DNA of 64,000 nt from Hymenobacter polaris (GTDB lineage Bacteria; Bacteroidota; Bacteroidia; Cytophagales; Hymenobacteraceae): positions 1,674,001 through 1,738,000 of the forward strand of contig NZ_JABBGH010000001.1 of assembly GCF_012927305.1 (NCBI RefSeq), in the 5' to 3' direction. Below are positions 16,522-25,633 of the stretch, in pieces. Position 1 is the first letter of the stretch; every line of letters begins with the position of its first letter. A program made the translations under genes and the position numbers. A model generated the notes under the pieces. The model was not told where the DNA came from. It worked only from the letters and a program-made list of their open reading frames with translations, and did no database searches.

Positions 16522-17916
16522 ATGGCATTGCAATTTGACCTGGTAGTTATTGGCTCGGGCCCCGGCGGCTACGTGGCGGCTATTCGCGCCGCTCAGCTCG
16601 GGCTGAAAGTGGGCGTGGTAGAGCGCGAGTCGCTCGGGGGCATCTGCCTCAACTGGGGCTGCATCCCCACCAAAGCCCTGCTCAAGAGCGCCCAGGTGTA
16701 CGAATACCTGCTGCACGCGCAGGACTACGGCCTGAGCGCGGGCCAACCGGGCTTCGACTTCGCGGCCGTGATTAAGCGCAGCCGCGGCGTAGCCGAGGGC
16801 ATGAGCAAGGGCATTCAGTTTTTGTTTAAGAAAAACAAGATTGAGGTAGTGAGCGGCGTAGGTAAGCTGCTGGCCCCCGGCAAGGTGGAAGTAACCAAGG
16901 CCGACGGCACCAAAGAAACCGTGGAGGCCAAGAGCATTATCCTGGCTACCGGCGCCCGCGCCCGCCAGCTGCCCAACCTGCCCATCGACGATAAGAAAAT
17001 TATCGGCTACCGCAAGGCCATGACCCCCGACGCGCTGCCCAAGCGCCTGGTGGTGGTGGGCTCGGGGGCCATCGGCGTCGAGTTTGCCTATTTCTACCGC
17101 TCCTTAGGGTCGGAAGTGACCATCGTGGAGTACCTGCCCCGCATCGTGCCGGTGGAGGACGAGGAGGTGTCGCGCCAGATGGAAAAGTCCTACAAAAAGA
17201 TGGGCATCAACATCTTGACGCAGGCCGAAGTAACCCAGGTGGACACCAGCGGCGCGGGCTGCGTGGTGACGGTGAAAACCCAGAAGGGCGAGCAAAAAAT
17301 CGAGTGCGACGTGGTGCTGAGCGCCGTGGGCGTGCAAACCAACCTCGAAAACCTGGGCCTGGAGGAGCTGGGCATCAAGACCGAGCGCGGCCGGGTGCTG
17401 GTGGATGACTTCTACCAAACCAACGTGCCGGGCATCTACGCCATCGGCGATATTATTCCGGGCCCGGCCCTGGCCCACGTGGCCTCGGCCGAGGGCATTA
17501 TCTGCGTGGAGAAGCTGACCGGCCACAACCCCGAGAAGCTCAACTACACCAACATCCCCGGCTGCACCTACGCCCAGCCCGAAATCGCGTCGGTGGGCTT
17601 CACCGAAGCTGAGGCTAAGGCCAAGGGCTACGATGTGCGGGTGGGTAAGTTCCCGTTCTCGGCCAGCGGCAAGGCCTCGGCCGCCGGCGTGAAGGACGGC
17701 TTCGTGAAGGTGATTTTCGACAAAAAGTACGGCGAGTGGCTGGGCGCCCACATGATTGGGGCCAACGTGACGGAGATGATTGCTGAGGTGGTAGTAGCCC
17801 GCAAGCTCGAAACCACCGGCCACGAAATCATCAAGTCGGTGCACCCCCACCCCACCATGAGCGAGGCCATTATGGAGGCTACCGCCGCCGCCTACGACGA
17901 GGTAATCCACTTGTAG
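16522..17916 (+). CDS. lpdA: Dihydrolipoyl dehydrogenase (E3)
   Basis: 464 residues, normal length. FAD-binding VVIGSGPGGYVAAIRAAQLG at the N-terminus; redox disulphide Cys42/Cys47 in GGICLNWGCIPTKALL; NAD-binding VVVGSGAIGVEFAYFYRSLG; a second FAD contact GIYAIGDIIPGPALAHVA; and the catalytic C-terminal SVHPHPTMSEAI. It reoxidises the lipoyl arm of pyruvate or 2-oxoglutarate dehydrogenase and of the glycine cleavage system. No E1 or E2 gene is adjacent, so this E3 is encoded alone, as is common in the phylum. Confidence 0.97.
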   Translation: MALQFDLVVIGSGPGGYVAAIRAAQLGLKVGVVERESLGGICLNWGCIPTKALLKSAQVYEYLLHAQDYGLSAGQPGFDFAAVIKRSRGVAEGMSKGIQFLFKKNKIEVVSGVGKLLAPGKVEVTKADGTKETVEAKSIILATGARARQLPNLPIDDKKIIGYRKAMTPDALPKRLVVVGSGAIGVEFAYFYRSLGSEVTIVEYLPRIVPVEDEEVSRQMEKSYKKMGINILTQAEVTQVDTSGAGCVVTVKTQKGEQKIECDVVLSAVGVQTNLENLGLEELGIKTERGRVLVDDFYQTNVPGIYAIGDIIPGPALAHVASAEGIICVEKLTGHNPEKLNYTNIPGCTYAQPEIASVGFTEAEAKAKGYDVRVGKFPFSASGKASAAGVKDGFVKVIFDKKYGEWLGAHMIGANVTEMIAEVVVARKLETTGHEIIKSVHPHPTMSEAIMEATAAAYDEVIHL

Positions 17917-17936
17917 GGCCCTAGGGCCTTGCGCAC

Positions 17937-17972
17937 AAAAAAGCCCCGCTCGATTACGAGCAGGGCTTTTTT
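17937..17972. terminator. Bidirectional intrinsic terminator between lpdA and the YceI gene
   Basis: Stem GCCCCGCTCG with its near complement CGAGCAGGGC and loop ATTA, flanked by A's and T's. It serves two converging genes. Confidence 0.88.
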
Positions 17973-17991
17973 AAGTGCGTTATAGCCGCGA

Positions 17992-18636
17992 CTACTGCTT
18001 GGCAATTACGTTGAAGTCGAGGGTAAACTCGTCGTAGATGGCCTTGTCGCCGATGCTGTCGAAGAAGGTTTTCGAGCCGTACTTCAGGCCGTACTTGGTG
18101 CGGTCGATGGTCACTTTGCCCGAGGCCGAGGCCACGCCGTTCTTCACGCCCACGGCCGCCGGGAAGCTGATGCGGTTGGTTACGCCCTTAATGGTCATGT
18201 CGCCGGTGATGGTGGCGTTGGGGGTTTTCGAGTCGGCGGGCGCGCCGGCCAGGGGCGTTACGCTGGTGATTTTGAAGGTAGAAGTCGGGAACTTCTCGGC
18301 GCCGAAGAAGTCGTCGCTCGTCATGTGGCCCACAAACTTGGCGTGGTTGCCTGAGTCGGTGATGTCGGTGGCTTTCAGCGACTTCATATCTACCGTTGCC
18401 ATGCCGCCCACTACCATATTGCCCCGCACTTCCAGGTCGCCGCCCGTAAACTGCATGGTGCCGTTGTGGCCGTGCGTCACGGCTTTGCCTTCCCAACCCA
18501 GGGTGCTGAGCTGCGGCTGCAGCTTATAGGTAGCGACGGCGGCCGAAGCCGAGGTTTTCATGGCCTTTTGGGCGAAGGCGGCCGGAGCAGCCAGCAGGGC
18601 TACGCCCAACAGGGCGGGCAGCAAAATCTTTTTCAT
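17992..18636 (-). CDS. YceI-family periplasmic lipid-binding-like protein
   Basis: 214 residues from ATG at 18636, where a signal peptide begins (MKKILLPALLGVALLAAPAA, cut at AFAQ); the frame extends 18 codons upstream without a better start. The YceI lipocalin-like barrel is seen in YKLQPQLSTLGWEGKAVTHG, HAKFVGHMTSDDFFGAEKFP, NATITGDMTIKGVTNRISFP and KVTIDRTKYGLKYGS. Members bind isoprenoids or fatty amides; the ligand here is unknown. It lies 57 bases downstream of a MarR gene on the same strand and is probably controlled by it. Confidence 0.92.
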   Translation of the reverse strand: MKKILLPALLGVALLAAPAAFAQKAMKTSASAAVATYKLQPQLSTLGWEGKAVTHGHNGTMQFTGGDLEVRGNMVVGGMATVDMKSLKATDITDSGNHAKFVGHMTSDDFFGAEKFPTSTFKITSVTPLAGAPADSKTPNATITGDMTIKGVTNRISFPAAVGVKNGVASASGKVTIDRTKYGLKYGSKTFFDSIGDKAIYDEFTLDFNVIAKQ

Positions 18637-18693
18637 TCGAAAAGAGGGGAGAAAAAAGGGAGGTGGAAGGATAGCTAACTCGCTAAGCAAGTA

Positions 18694-19149
18694 CTAGGCC
18701 CGAATTTTATCGAGCAGGGTATTCAGGGTTTTCAGCTCCGCGTCGGTCAAGGCTTCGAAGCCGTTGCGCAGGGGGTCTACCAGGCCCTCGGCATCTATCT
18801 GCTGCAGCAGGCGCAGCCCGGCTTCGGTGATGCGGATATCGACGGCGCGCCGATTGGCGGGGCACACGGTGCGCGTCACCAGCCGCTTTTCCTCCAGCTT
18901 GTCGACGATGCGCGAGGCATTGCTGGTTTTATCCAGCATCCGGTCGATGAGCAGGGCCACGGTAGCGGGCTTGGGGTGCTGCCCACGCAAAATGCGCAAC
19001 ACGTTAAATTGCGGCAGCGTAAGGCCTAGGGGCCGAAAAACGGCCGCTTGGCGCTGTTGCAGCCACCCGGCCGTAAATACAATGTTGAGGTGGGCTTTTT
19101 GCCCTTCACTTTGGAAGGTAGCCTGCTTAATTTCGTCTTCGAGGCGCAC
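18694..19149 (-). CDS. MarR-family transcriptional regulator
   Basis: 151 residues from a GTG start at 19149. Winged helix: FRPLGLTLPQFNVLRILRGQ, then ATVALLIDRMLDKTSNASR (recognition region), IVDKLEEKRLVTRTVCPANR and the wing RRAVDIRITEAG, ending in a dimerising helix. This is the usual MarR length. It is the first gene of a pair with yceI, a pairing in which the regulator commonly represses itself and its neighbour until a small ligand binds. See the paired TACCTA sites upstream. Confidence 0.93.
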   Translation of the reverse strand: MRLEDEIKQATFQSEGQKAHLNIVFTAGWLQQRQAAVFRPLGLTLPQFNVLRILRGQHPKPATVALLIDRMLDKTSNASRIVDKLEEKRLVTRTVCPANRRAVDIRITEAGLRLLQQIDAEGLVDPLRNGFEALTDAELKTLNTLLDKIRA

Positions 19150-19172
19150 TGGAGCAGGGTTGTTTTCGGGTG

Positions 19173-19202
19173 CAAATTTAATGTACCTACATCAAATACC
19201 TA
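19173..19202 (-). promoter_or_regulatory. Candidate marR-yceI promoter with paired TACCTA sites
   Basis: On the minus strand TAAATTTG (19180-19173) matches TAnnTTTG, 24 bases upstream of the marR start. Just upstream, TACCTA occurs twice (19184-19189, 19197-19202) with 13-base periodicity; the first lies inside the palindrome TGTACCTACA. These could be MarR sites; that is inference. Confidence 0.4.
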
Positions 19203-19310
19203 CTGTTAGTTCCAAAATAATTCGCCTTTTTTCCGACGGCCGGCTCGAAAACCGTTTAGCTGCCCCTTGCTTTGCACTTCGCACCTCTTTCTTACACCCG
19301 CTCTATTCTT

Positions 19311-19904
19311 ATGCGTTTCTTCTCGTTTTTGGGTTCTGCGGCCCTAGGGCTAGCTTTTATGGCCCTGCCACACGTGGGCGCGGCCCAGCCCTCGGGGGGC
19401 CTGCCCGTCAAGCCTACCCGCAACACGCAATATGTATTTCGCAACGGGGTAGTGTATGAGCGCATTGGCAGCCAGGCAACCCCGCTGGTGCGCAACATTC
19501 GCCTGCCCAACGGCACCAAGGTGAACGTGAAAAGCGGCATCGTGGAGTTTCCGAGCGGCAAGATTACCAGCCTGCACGAGGGCGACTACCTCAATGCCGA
19601 GGGGGGCCTCGTATTTGCCACGCCCGCCAGCGCCGCCGCCGCCCGCGGCGACTATGCCGTGGCGGCCAACGCCAAGTACGACCAGTACGTGCACGTAGGC
19701 ACGGTCATCGCCCCCGCTGCCGTGCCCGGCGTCAATGCCGACTCGGCGGCCGTGCGGGAAGTGCTGCTGCAGCAAAAGATTGAGCTGCTCAACCGCAAAA
19801 TCACCTTGCTCCAGCAAACTCACCCCAACGCCCCCAGCACCAGCGCCGTCGACAAGCAACTGCAAACCATTGACGCGCGGCTAAGCTCGATGAAGAAACC
19901 CTAG
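19311..19904 (+). CDS. Secreted DUF6799-like protein
   Basis: 197 residues from ATG at 19311, which begins a signal peptide (MRFFSFLGSAALGLAFMALP, cut near VGAAQ). The mature part has YVFRNGVVYERIGSQATPLV, then IRLPNGTKVNVKSGIVEFPS and GKITSLHEGDYLNAEGGLV, the strand-turn-strand pattern I associate with DUF6799 of Cytophagales. A C-terminal helix follows (LLQQKIELLNRKITLLQQTH). Known role: none. It diverges from marR and converges on the epimerase gene. Confidence 0.8.
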   Translation: MRFFSFLGSAALGLAFMALPHVGAAQPSGGLPVKPTRNTQYVFRNGVVYERIGSQATPLVRNIRLPNGTKVNVKSGIVEFPSGKITSLHEGDYLNAEGGLVFATPASAAAARGDYAVAANAKYDQYVHVGTVIAPAAVPGVNADSAAVREVLLQQKIELLNRKITLLQQTHPNAPSTSAVDKQLQTIDARLSSMKKP

Positions 19905-19934
19905 GGGGTTGGGAGTTGCTCAAATGGGTAATTC

Positions 19935-20954
19935 CTAACTTTTAACTTCTAACTCAACTAAGTCGCCAGCTTCCTCGCGCACCAGGCCAAATGGTTCGTC
20001 GCGGATAATGAGGATGCCGTCGAGGTCGTGCAGGTCGGCCAAGGCGCTCACCTGCAGCGCCGACCAGATGCCAAGCGAGGTTTCGACCATGCAGCCAATC
20101 ATGGGCACCAGGCCGTGGGCGCGGGTTGCTCGCAGCAGCTCAATGCCGCGCCTGTAACCGCCAGCCTTCATCAGCTTCATATTCACGCCGTGAAACTGCC
20201 GGGCAATGTCGGCAAAATCGGCTTCATCGGTCACCGACTCGTCGGCTAGCAGCGGCACCGTCACCCTAGGGCGCAGGTAGCGGTAGTCGGCGGCCAGGGC
20301 GGCGGGCAGCGGCTGCTCGAGGTAGCGCATGGCCAAGCCCGGCACGGCGGCGGCTGCTTCCAGAAACTGCAGCAGGCTGTCGGCATCGCGCCAGGCTTCG
20401 TTGCCGTCTACCAGCAGCGGCCGGCCGGGGGCGGCGGCGGCCACGGCACGCAGCAGCTCCAGCCCCTCAGCTTGGTTCACCTTCACTTTCAAGAGCTTAA
20501 AGCGCTCGGCGCCTTGCGCCTGCAGCCAGCCGGCCACCTCGCCGGGCGCCATAATGGGCAGCGTGAGGGCCGTGGGTACCCGCGGGGCCGGCCGCGGCAC
20601 CCCCAAAAATTGCCACACCGGCTGCCCGGCGCGGGCGGCCAGGCAATGGGTGAGGGCACTTTCGAGGGCGAAGGCTAGCGCGTGGGCCACCGGCTGCGCG
20701 GCCAGCAGCGCCGCCAGGTCGGGCAGCGTATCGACCGCCGCCAGCCCTAGGGCCAGCAAACTGGCAAACTGGCTTTGCAGCAGCTCGGGCGACTCGCCGT
20801 AGCGCACGTTGGGGGCTGCCTCGCCGCGGCCAGTGGTGCCGGCCTGGGTGGCGCTCAGCACCAGGTTAGTTTTGGTGGTCGAGGCATTGCGCGAGATTTT
20901 CCAAACGTAGCGCAGCGGCAGCTCCAGGGCGGTCAGGGTCCAGGCGGTAGGCAT
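19935..20954 (-). CDS. Enolase-superfamily dipeptide (L-Ala-D/L-Glu type) epimerase
   Basis: 339 residues from ATG at 20954 (MPTAWTLTALELPLRYVWKI); the longer frame starts only at a TTG. MLE-subgroup residues are seen: the KxK motif in FKLLKVKVN; metal ligands in LLVDGNEAW, RYLEQPL and PLLADESVTD; and the second catalytic Lys in GVNMKLMKAGG. Enzymes of this group epimerise the dipeptides released from peptidoglycan during recycling. The exact dipeptide is not fixed by these motifs. It is a single gene with its own transcript. Confidence 0.9.
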   Translation of the reverse strand: MPTAWTLTALELPLRYVWKISRNASTTKTNLVLSATQAGTTGRGEAAPNVRYGESPELLQSQFASLLALGLAAVDTLPDLAALLAAQPVAHALAFALESALTHCLAARAGQPVWQFLGVPRPAPRVPTALTLPIMAPGEVAGWLQAQGAERFKLLKVKVNQAEGLELLRAVAAAAPGRPLLVDGNEAWRDADSLLQFLEAAAAVPGLAMRYLEQPLPAALAADYRYLRPRVTVPLLADESVTDEADFADIARQFHGVNMKLMKAGGYRRGIELLRATRAHGLVPMIGCMVETSLGIWSALQVSALADLHDLDGILIIRDEPFGLVREEAGDLVELEVKS

Positions 20955-21139
20955 GGCGCAAAGATGGCGGGTAGCTGGGGTAGGCAAGGCTGCTCGAAAC
21001 TCAGCGGCCGGTTGGGCGCCGCCAGCGCCGCGCCGCTGGCCTTGGCAGCCGGGCCGGGCCTAGGGCCTCGCCGCCGGGTCGGGCCGCCGTGGCGTTACTT
21101 TACACCCTAATTCGCTTTTCGTTTTTGATTTTTGCTGGC

Positions 21140-22549
21140 ATGAAATTTCCGCGCTTGCTCGGAGCAGCGGCCGGGCTCCTCCTGGTGGCCCTGCTACTGA
21201 CGGTCCTTATCGCCTACGGCTACCTGTCCCTGCCGCCCGCCGTGGGGGCCGCGGCGCGCTGGCTGGCCCTGGGGGCGCTGGCGCTGGCCGTGGCCCAGCG
21301 CCGCTCGCTCACCCTCTGGATTGCCCTGAGCATGTTGGTAGGCATCGAGCTGGGCCACGACGCGCCCGGCGTGGCGCTGCCCCTCAAAGTACTGAGCGAC
21401 ATCTTCCTGCGCCTGGTCAAAACCATTATCGCGCCGCTCGTTTTTGCCACGCTGGTGGTGGGCATCGCTGGCCACGCCGACCTGAAGCAGGTGGGACGCA
21501 TGGGTATTAAAGCGTTGGTTTACTTCGAGGTAATCACCACATTTGCCCTCTTTATCGGCCTAGGAGCCATCAACCTCACCCAGGCCGGCGCCGGCGTGCA
21601 GCGCCCCGCCACCGAGGCCGGCGCCGATGTGCTAGCCGCCGCCCCCAAGCAAACGGCCGCCGACATCATCCTGCACATCTTCCCCGAAAACATTGCCAAG
21701 TCGGTGGCCGAGGGGCAGGTGCTGCAAGTGGTTATCTTCGCCATCATCTTCGCCATTGGCCTGGCCCTCACGCCGGCCGGCCCGCGCCAGCGCATGCTGG
21801 GCTTCTGCGAAAGCCTGAGCGAGGTGATGTTCAAGTTCACCAACGTGGTCATGTACTTCGCGCCCCTCGGGGTGGGTGGGGCGCTGGCCTACACCGTGGG
21901 CAAGCTCGGGCTGGCGCCGCTGCTCAATGCCTTCAAGCTGCTGCTCACGCTCTACGGGGCTCTCATCGCCTTCATCTTCTTGGTGCTCTTGCCGGTAGCT
22001 CTCCTTGCCCGGCTGCCGCTGCGGCGCTTCATCGCGGCCGTGGCCGAGCCCGTGAGCATCGCCTTCGCCACCACCAGCAGCGAAGCGGCCCTACCCCGCG
22101 CCATGGAAGCCATGGAGGGCATCGGCGTGCCGCGCCGGGTGGTGGCGTTCGTGATGCCCACCGGCTACTCCTTCAACCTCGACGGCACCACGCTCTACCT
22201 CTCGCTGGCGGCCATCTTCGTGGCCCAGGCGGCGGGCGTGCCCCTCACCTTTGGGCAGCAATTGCTCATGGTATTCACCCTCATGCTCACCAGCAAGGGT
22301 GTGGCGGGCGTGCCCAGGGCCTCGCTGGTAATTTTACTGGCCACCGTGGCCTCGTTCAACCTGCCCGATTGGCCCGTGTTCATCATCCTGGGCATCGACG
22401 CGCTCATGGACATGGCCCGCACCGCCGTCAACGTGCTCGGCAACTGCCTAGCCTCGGCCGTGGTAGCGCGCTGGGAGGGCGAGTTTGTGGACAACTACGT
22501 GCCCGCCCCCGACCTGCTGGCGCCCGAGCCCGCCCCGGTTCTGCACTAG
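21140..22549 (+). CDS. DAACS-family sodium/proton:dicarboxylate or glutamate symporter
   Basis: 469 residues from ATG at 21140 (MKFPRLLGAAAGLLLVALLL). About eight membrane helices plus re-entrant loops. Family motifs: the serine-rich hairpin loop IAFATTSSEAALPRAMEAME, then MPTGYSFNLDGTTLYLSLAA and, near the C-terminus, DALMDMARTAVNVLGN with the substrate-binding Asp and Arg region. Close to GltP/GltT/DctA in layout. Which acid it carries (glutamate, aspartate, succinate) cannot be decided here. Monocistronic by position. Confidence 0.93.
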   Translation: MKFPRLLGAAAGLLLVALLLTVLIAYGYLSLPPAVGAAARWLALGALALAVAQRRSLTLWIALSMLVGIELGHDAPGVALPLKVLSDIFLRLVKTIIAPLVFATLVVGIAGHADLKQVGRMGIKALVYFEVITTFALFIGLGAINLTQAGAGVQRPATEAGADVLAAAPKQTAADIILHIFPENIAKSVAEGQVLQVVIFAIIFAIGLALTPAGPRQRMLGFCESLSEVMFKFTNVVMYFAPLGVGGALAYTVGKLGLAPLLNAFKLLLTLYGALIAFIFLVLLPVALLARLPLRRFIAAVAEPVSIAFATTSSEAALPRAMEAMEGIGVPRRVVAFVMPTGYSFNLDGTTLYLSLAAIFVAQAAGVPLTFGQQLLMVFTLMLTSKGVAGVPRASLVILLATVASFNLPDWPVFIILGIDALMDMARTAVNVLGNCLASAVVARWEGEFVDNYVPAPDLLAPEPAPVLH

Positions 22550-23066
22550 CGCGGGGGCACCTACAGCCCTACTGAACGCCCTGCCCGACTGGCGCCCGCT
22601 AGCAGCGCAGGACGTTTGCCTACGTAGCCAGCACCTAGGGTCGTTTTTAAGCTAGGGGACGTGGTAGTCGCAATGGTTCAGTCTTTCGCGGCGGCTTTGC
22701 TCCCCCAGTCGGTGACGGCGCATCGAGCCCCCCGGCCACCGGCCCGCTTACCCGCTGGCGCCGCTTTCCACTGCCCGAATCCACCACCCAGCCCTAGGCG
22801 GCAATAGTCGCCTGCATAGCCCCTGGCGCAGCACACGCCGCGGCCTGTTGGAAGCCCGTCGGCATTAAGGTAAACCCGGTGCCCGAGCGGTCGGCCTGGC
22901 CGATTTGCTGAATGGTGGCGCCTGGTGAAGATTGAGTCCGAGTTCTTAGGGCACTAAGGCCTAGCGCAAGCAGCAATACTCTGGTTATCATGGGCAAGAG
23001 AGCCGAAAGCTTCGCGAGAATAGCCGACGTAGTGCCTCACCCCCGGCCCAGCGCCGCCAAAATGAT
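22550..23066. other. Intergenic stretch of about 500 bases, mostly featureless
   Basis: Lies between the symporter gene and the mutS2 terminator. Two CCTAGG motifs are present (22637, 22792). A weak short frame is listed separately. The rest shows no recognisable protein, RNA or palindromic element; it may be decayed coding sequence. Confidence 0.5.
22794..22991 (-). CDS. Possible small secreted protein (weak)
   Basis: 65 residues from ATG at 22991 (MITRVLLLALGLSALRTRTQ), a plausible signal peptide, followed by SSPGATIQQIGQADRSGTGF and a Gly/Ala-rich end. No family recognised. The composition after the signal is low in complexity, and no promoter or neighbour supports it. Could be a remnant of a longer gene. 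Kept only because the hydrophobic leader is convincing. Confidence 0.3.
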   Translation of the reverse strand: MITRVLLLALGLSALRTRTQSSPGATIQQIGQADRSGTGFTLMPTGFQQAAACAAPGAMQATIAA

Positions 23067-23098
23067 AAAGCCCGCTAGCTCTAGAGCTAGCGGGCTTT
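23067..23098 (-). terminator. mutS2 terminator, perfect 32-base palindrome
   Basis: AAAGCCCGCTAGCTCT followed directly by its reverse complement, so the centre has no spare loop. It sits just beyond the mutS2 stop. The stem AAAGCCCGCTAGC is shared with the tRNA-Lys terminator at 49136. Confidence 0.85.
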
Positions 23099-23120
23099 GC
23101 TTCTTCGGAATACCCTAAGG

Positions 23121-25553
23121 CTACTTCAGCACGGCCAGGGTCACACCGTCGCCGCCGCGGTCGGCGTGCTCGTCGCCCAGGCTAGCTACCTGGCGGGTTT
23201 GGCGCAGGTAGTCGCGCACCACCTGGCGCAGCACGCCGTTGCCGCGCCCGTGCAGGATGCGCATCTCCGGGATGCCGAGCATGGTGGCGTCGTCCACGAA
23301 GCCCATAAGCTTGGTGAGGGCGTCTTCGGCGCGCTCGCCGCGCAGGTCGAGCGTGGGGTTGAAGGCGGCCATGCGGCCGGTCACGTCGAGGGTGGGGCCG
23401 GAGTTGGCGGCGGCGGTTTTGCGCAGGGCGGCTTCGCGCTCGCGGGCTTCGGCGCGGCTCAGCTTTTCGAGCTGGCTGACTTTCACCAGTGTCTTGAGGC
23501 CGCCAAAGAGCACCTCGGCCGTTTTGCCCTTCACGCTCACGACCTCGCCGTGGCCCTCCTGGCCCAAGATGGCTACGCGGTCGCCGGCGGCCAGGGTGCC
23601 GGGCTCGGCCAGCTCGCGGCTGGGGCGGGCCCTAGGGGGCTCTACCTGCAGCTTTTCACGCACGAAGGTGTCGAGCTTCTCGCGGGCCTGCTTGGTGGTT
23701 TCCTTGTCGGCCTGCGAGCGGCGAATCTCGCTGATGGTGGCCTCGATTTGTTGGTTGGTATCGCGCAGTAGCTTCTGGGCCTCTTGCTTAGCGGCGCGCA
23801 GGCGCTCCAGGCGGCTGTCCTCCAGATGCTTCTTCAAATCCAGGTATTCCTGGGTGAACTTGCGCAGGCCGTTTTGCAGCCGCTCGGTTTCGCGCAGCTT
23901 GGCTTCCAGCTCGGTCTTGTCCTTTTCGAGGCCTTCGAGCAGCTGGTCGTAGCGGATTTTATCCTTGCCCACTAGCTGCGAGGCGCGCTCCACGATGCCC
24001 TTGGGCAGCCCAATCTTGCGGGCAATTTCGATGGCGAAACTGCTGCCCGGCTTGCCGGTTTCGAGGCGGTAGAGGGGCTGCAGGCGCTCGGGGTCGTAGC
24101 GCATGGCGCCGTTCACGAGGCCCTCGGTGCGCTCGGCAAAGTTCTTGAGGTTAGTGTAGTGCGTGGTAATGACCCCAAATGCCCGCTCGCGGTTCAGGGT
24201 TTCCAGCACGGCTTCGGCAATGGCGCCCCCTAGGGTCGGCTCGGTGCCGGTGCCAAACTCGTCAATCAGCACCAGGCTTTTCTTATTGGCCAGGGTCACA
24301 AACTGCTTCATGGCCAGCAGGTGCGAGGAGTAGGTGCTCAGGTCGTTTTCCAGGCTCTGCTCGTCGCCGATATCTAGCAGGATGTCCTCGAACATACCGG
24401 CCTCTGAGTAGTCGTCGCAGGGAATGAGCAGGCCGCACTGCAGCATGTACTGCACCAGGCCTACTGTCTTGAGGGCCACCGACTTACCGCCCGCGTTGGG
24501 GCCCGAAATGACCAGGATGCGCTGCTCGGGCGTCAGCTCCACGTCGAGCGGCACCACCTGGCGCTTCTCGGCTTCGGCGGCGGTTTTGTTGTGGTCGCGG
24601 AAGGTGAGGGCCAGTACCGGGTGGCGCACGCCGCGCCAGCGCACTAGCGGCTTGGCGCTCAGCTCAGGTAGCTGGGCGTCCAGCTCGCGGGCCAGCCGGG
24701 CCTTGGCGCGCACGAAGTCAAGGCGGCCCAGGTAGTTGTAGGCTTTCTTGAGGTCGGGCAGGTGGGGGCGCAGCTGGTCGGTGAGGCTGGTGAGGATGCG
24801 AATCAGCTCGCGCTGGTAGGCGTTTTCCAAGTCCTTGATGTCGTTGTTCAACTCAAACACCTCCGTGGGCTCGATGTACACGGTTTGGCCCGAGGCGCTT
24901 TCGTCGTGAATCAGGCCGCGCACCCGGCGCTTGTGCTCGGCAATGACGGGCAGCACCAGGCGCCCACCCCGGATGGTCGGCTCCGAGTCGCTGGGAATCC
25001 AGCCCTCGCTTTTGGCGTGGCGCAGCACCGTGGCCAGCTGCCGCCGCAGCTGCCCCTGCCGGGCAATCAGCTCCTGCCGAATCTGGCGCAGCAGCGGCGA
25101 GGCATCGTCGCGCACCTGGCCTTCGTCGTCCACCACTTTGTCGAGCGCCGCCAGCAGGTTGCGGTCGGCCTGGATGCCGATGCCCAGCAGGCGCAGGTTG
25201 GGGTAGAGCCCTTCGGCGGCCTGGCTGAAAAAGGTAAGCGCCTCGCGGATAGTGCGCAAGCTCATCTTCACCTCGTAGAACGAGGCCACGTCGAGATAGG
25301 CACCAGGCAGGGCCGCGCGCGTGAGGGCGGCAGTCACGTCGTGGTAGTGGGCCTGCGGAAACTCAGCCCCGGCGTTCAGAATCTGGGCAAACTCGTCGGT
25401 CTGCTCGAGCTGCTTGCGCAGGAAGTCGGGGTTGGTCAGGAACTGCATCCGGGCCACGTACTGCCGCCCGAGGGCCGAAAGGCAGAGCTGCTCCAGCAGG
25501 TCGCGCAACGGGGTGAAGCCGATTTTGGCCTCAAAATTTTGGGGTACTAGCAA
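23121..25553 (-). CDS. mutS2: Endonuclease MutS2
   Basis: 810 residues, the family's usual length. N-terminal core and clamp helices, ATPase Walker A GPNAGGKSVALKTVGL and Walker B VLIDEFGTGTEP. A long coiled coil follows at about 525-640, then a KOW-like segment (LAAGDRVAILGQEGHGEVVS) and a C-terminal Smr nuclease domain (LDLRGERAEDAL, then ILHGRGNGVLRQ). MutS2 acts on recombination intermediates or stalled, collided ribosomes, depending on the species, not in mismatch repair. The start is a TTG at 25553 (no ATG nearby). It is the likeliest enzyme here to meet the many cruciform-prone palindromes, but that is speculation. Confidence 0.95.
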   Translation of the reverse strand: MLVPQNFEAKIGFTPLRDLLEQLCLSALGRQYVARMQFLTNPDFLRKQLEQTDEFAQILNAGAEFPQAHYHDVTAALTRAALPGAYLDVASFYEVKMSLRTIREALTFFSQAAEGLYPNLRLLGIGIQADRNLLAALDKVVDDEGQVRDDASPLLRQIRQELIARQGQLRRQLATVLRHAKSEGWIPSDSEPTIRGGRLVLPVIAEHKRRVRGLIHDESASGQTVYIEPTEVFELNNDIKDLENAYQRELIRILTSLTDQLRPHLPDLKKAYNYLGRLDFVRAKARLARELDAQLPELSAKPLVRWRGVRHPVLALTFRDHNKTAAEAEKRQVVPLDVELTPEQRILVISGPNAGGKSVALKTVGLVQYMLQCGLLIPCDDYSEAGMFEDILLDIGDEQSLENDLSTYSSHLLAMKQFVTLANKKSLVLIDEFGTGTEPTLGGAIAEAVLETLNRERAFGVITTHYTNLKNFAERTEGLVNGAMRYDPERLQPLYRLETGKPGSSFAIEIARKIGLPKGIVERASQLVGKDKIRYDQLLEGLEKDKTELEAKLRETERLQNGLRKFTQEYLDLKKHLEDSRLERLRAAKQEAQKLLRDTNQQIEATISEIRRSQADKETTKQAREKLDTFVREKLQVEPPRARPSRELAEPGTLAAGDRVAILGQEGHGEVVSVKGKTAEVLFGGLKTLVKVSQLEKLSRAEAREREAALRKTAAANSGPTLDVTGRMAAFNPTLDLRGERAEDALTKLMGFVDDATMLGIPEMRILHGRGNGVLRQVVRDYLRQTRQVASLGDEHADRGGDGVTLAVLK

Positions 25554-25633
25554 GTCGGAAAGAAGCGGGAGTTCTGGTAGTTACTTACAAAGGTAGAACA
25601 CCGGGCAGGGGCGGAAAATTCGCCGCTAGAAGC

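Noticed and set aside
22550-22790. A pseudogene after the symporter
   Set aside because: No frame in this stretch resembles a known family strongly enough; only composition hints at former coding.
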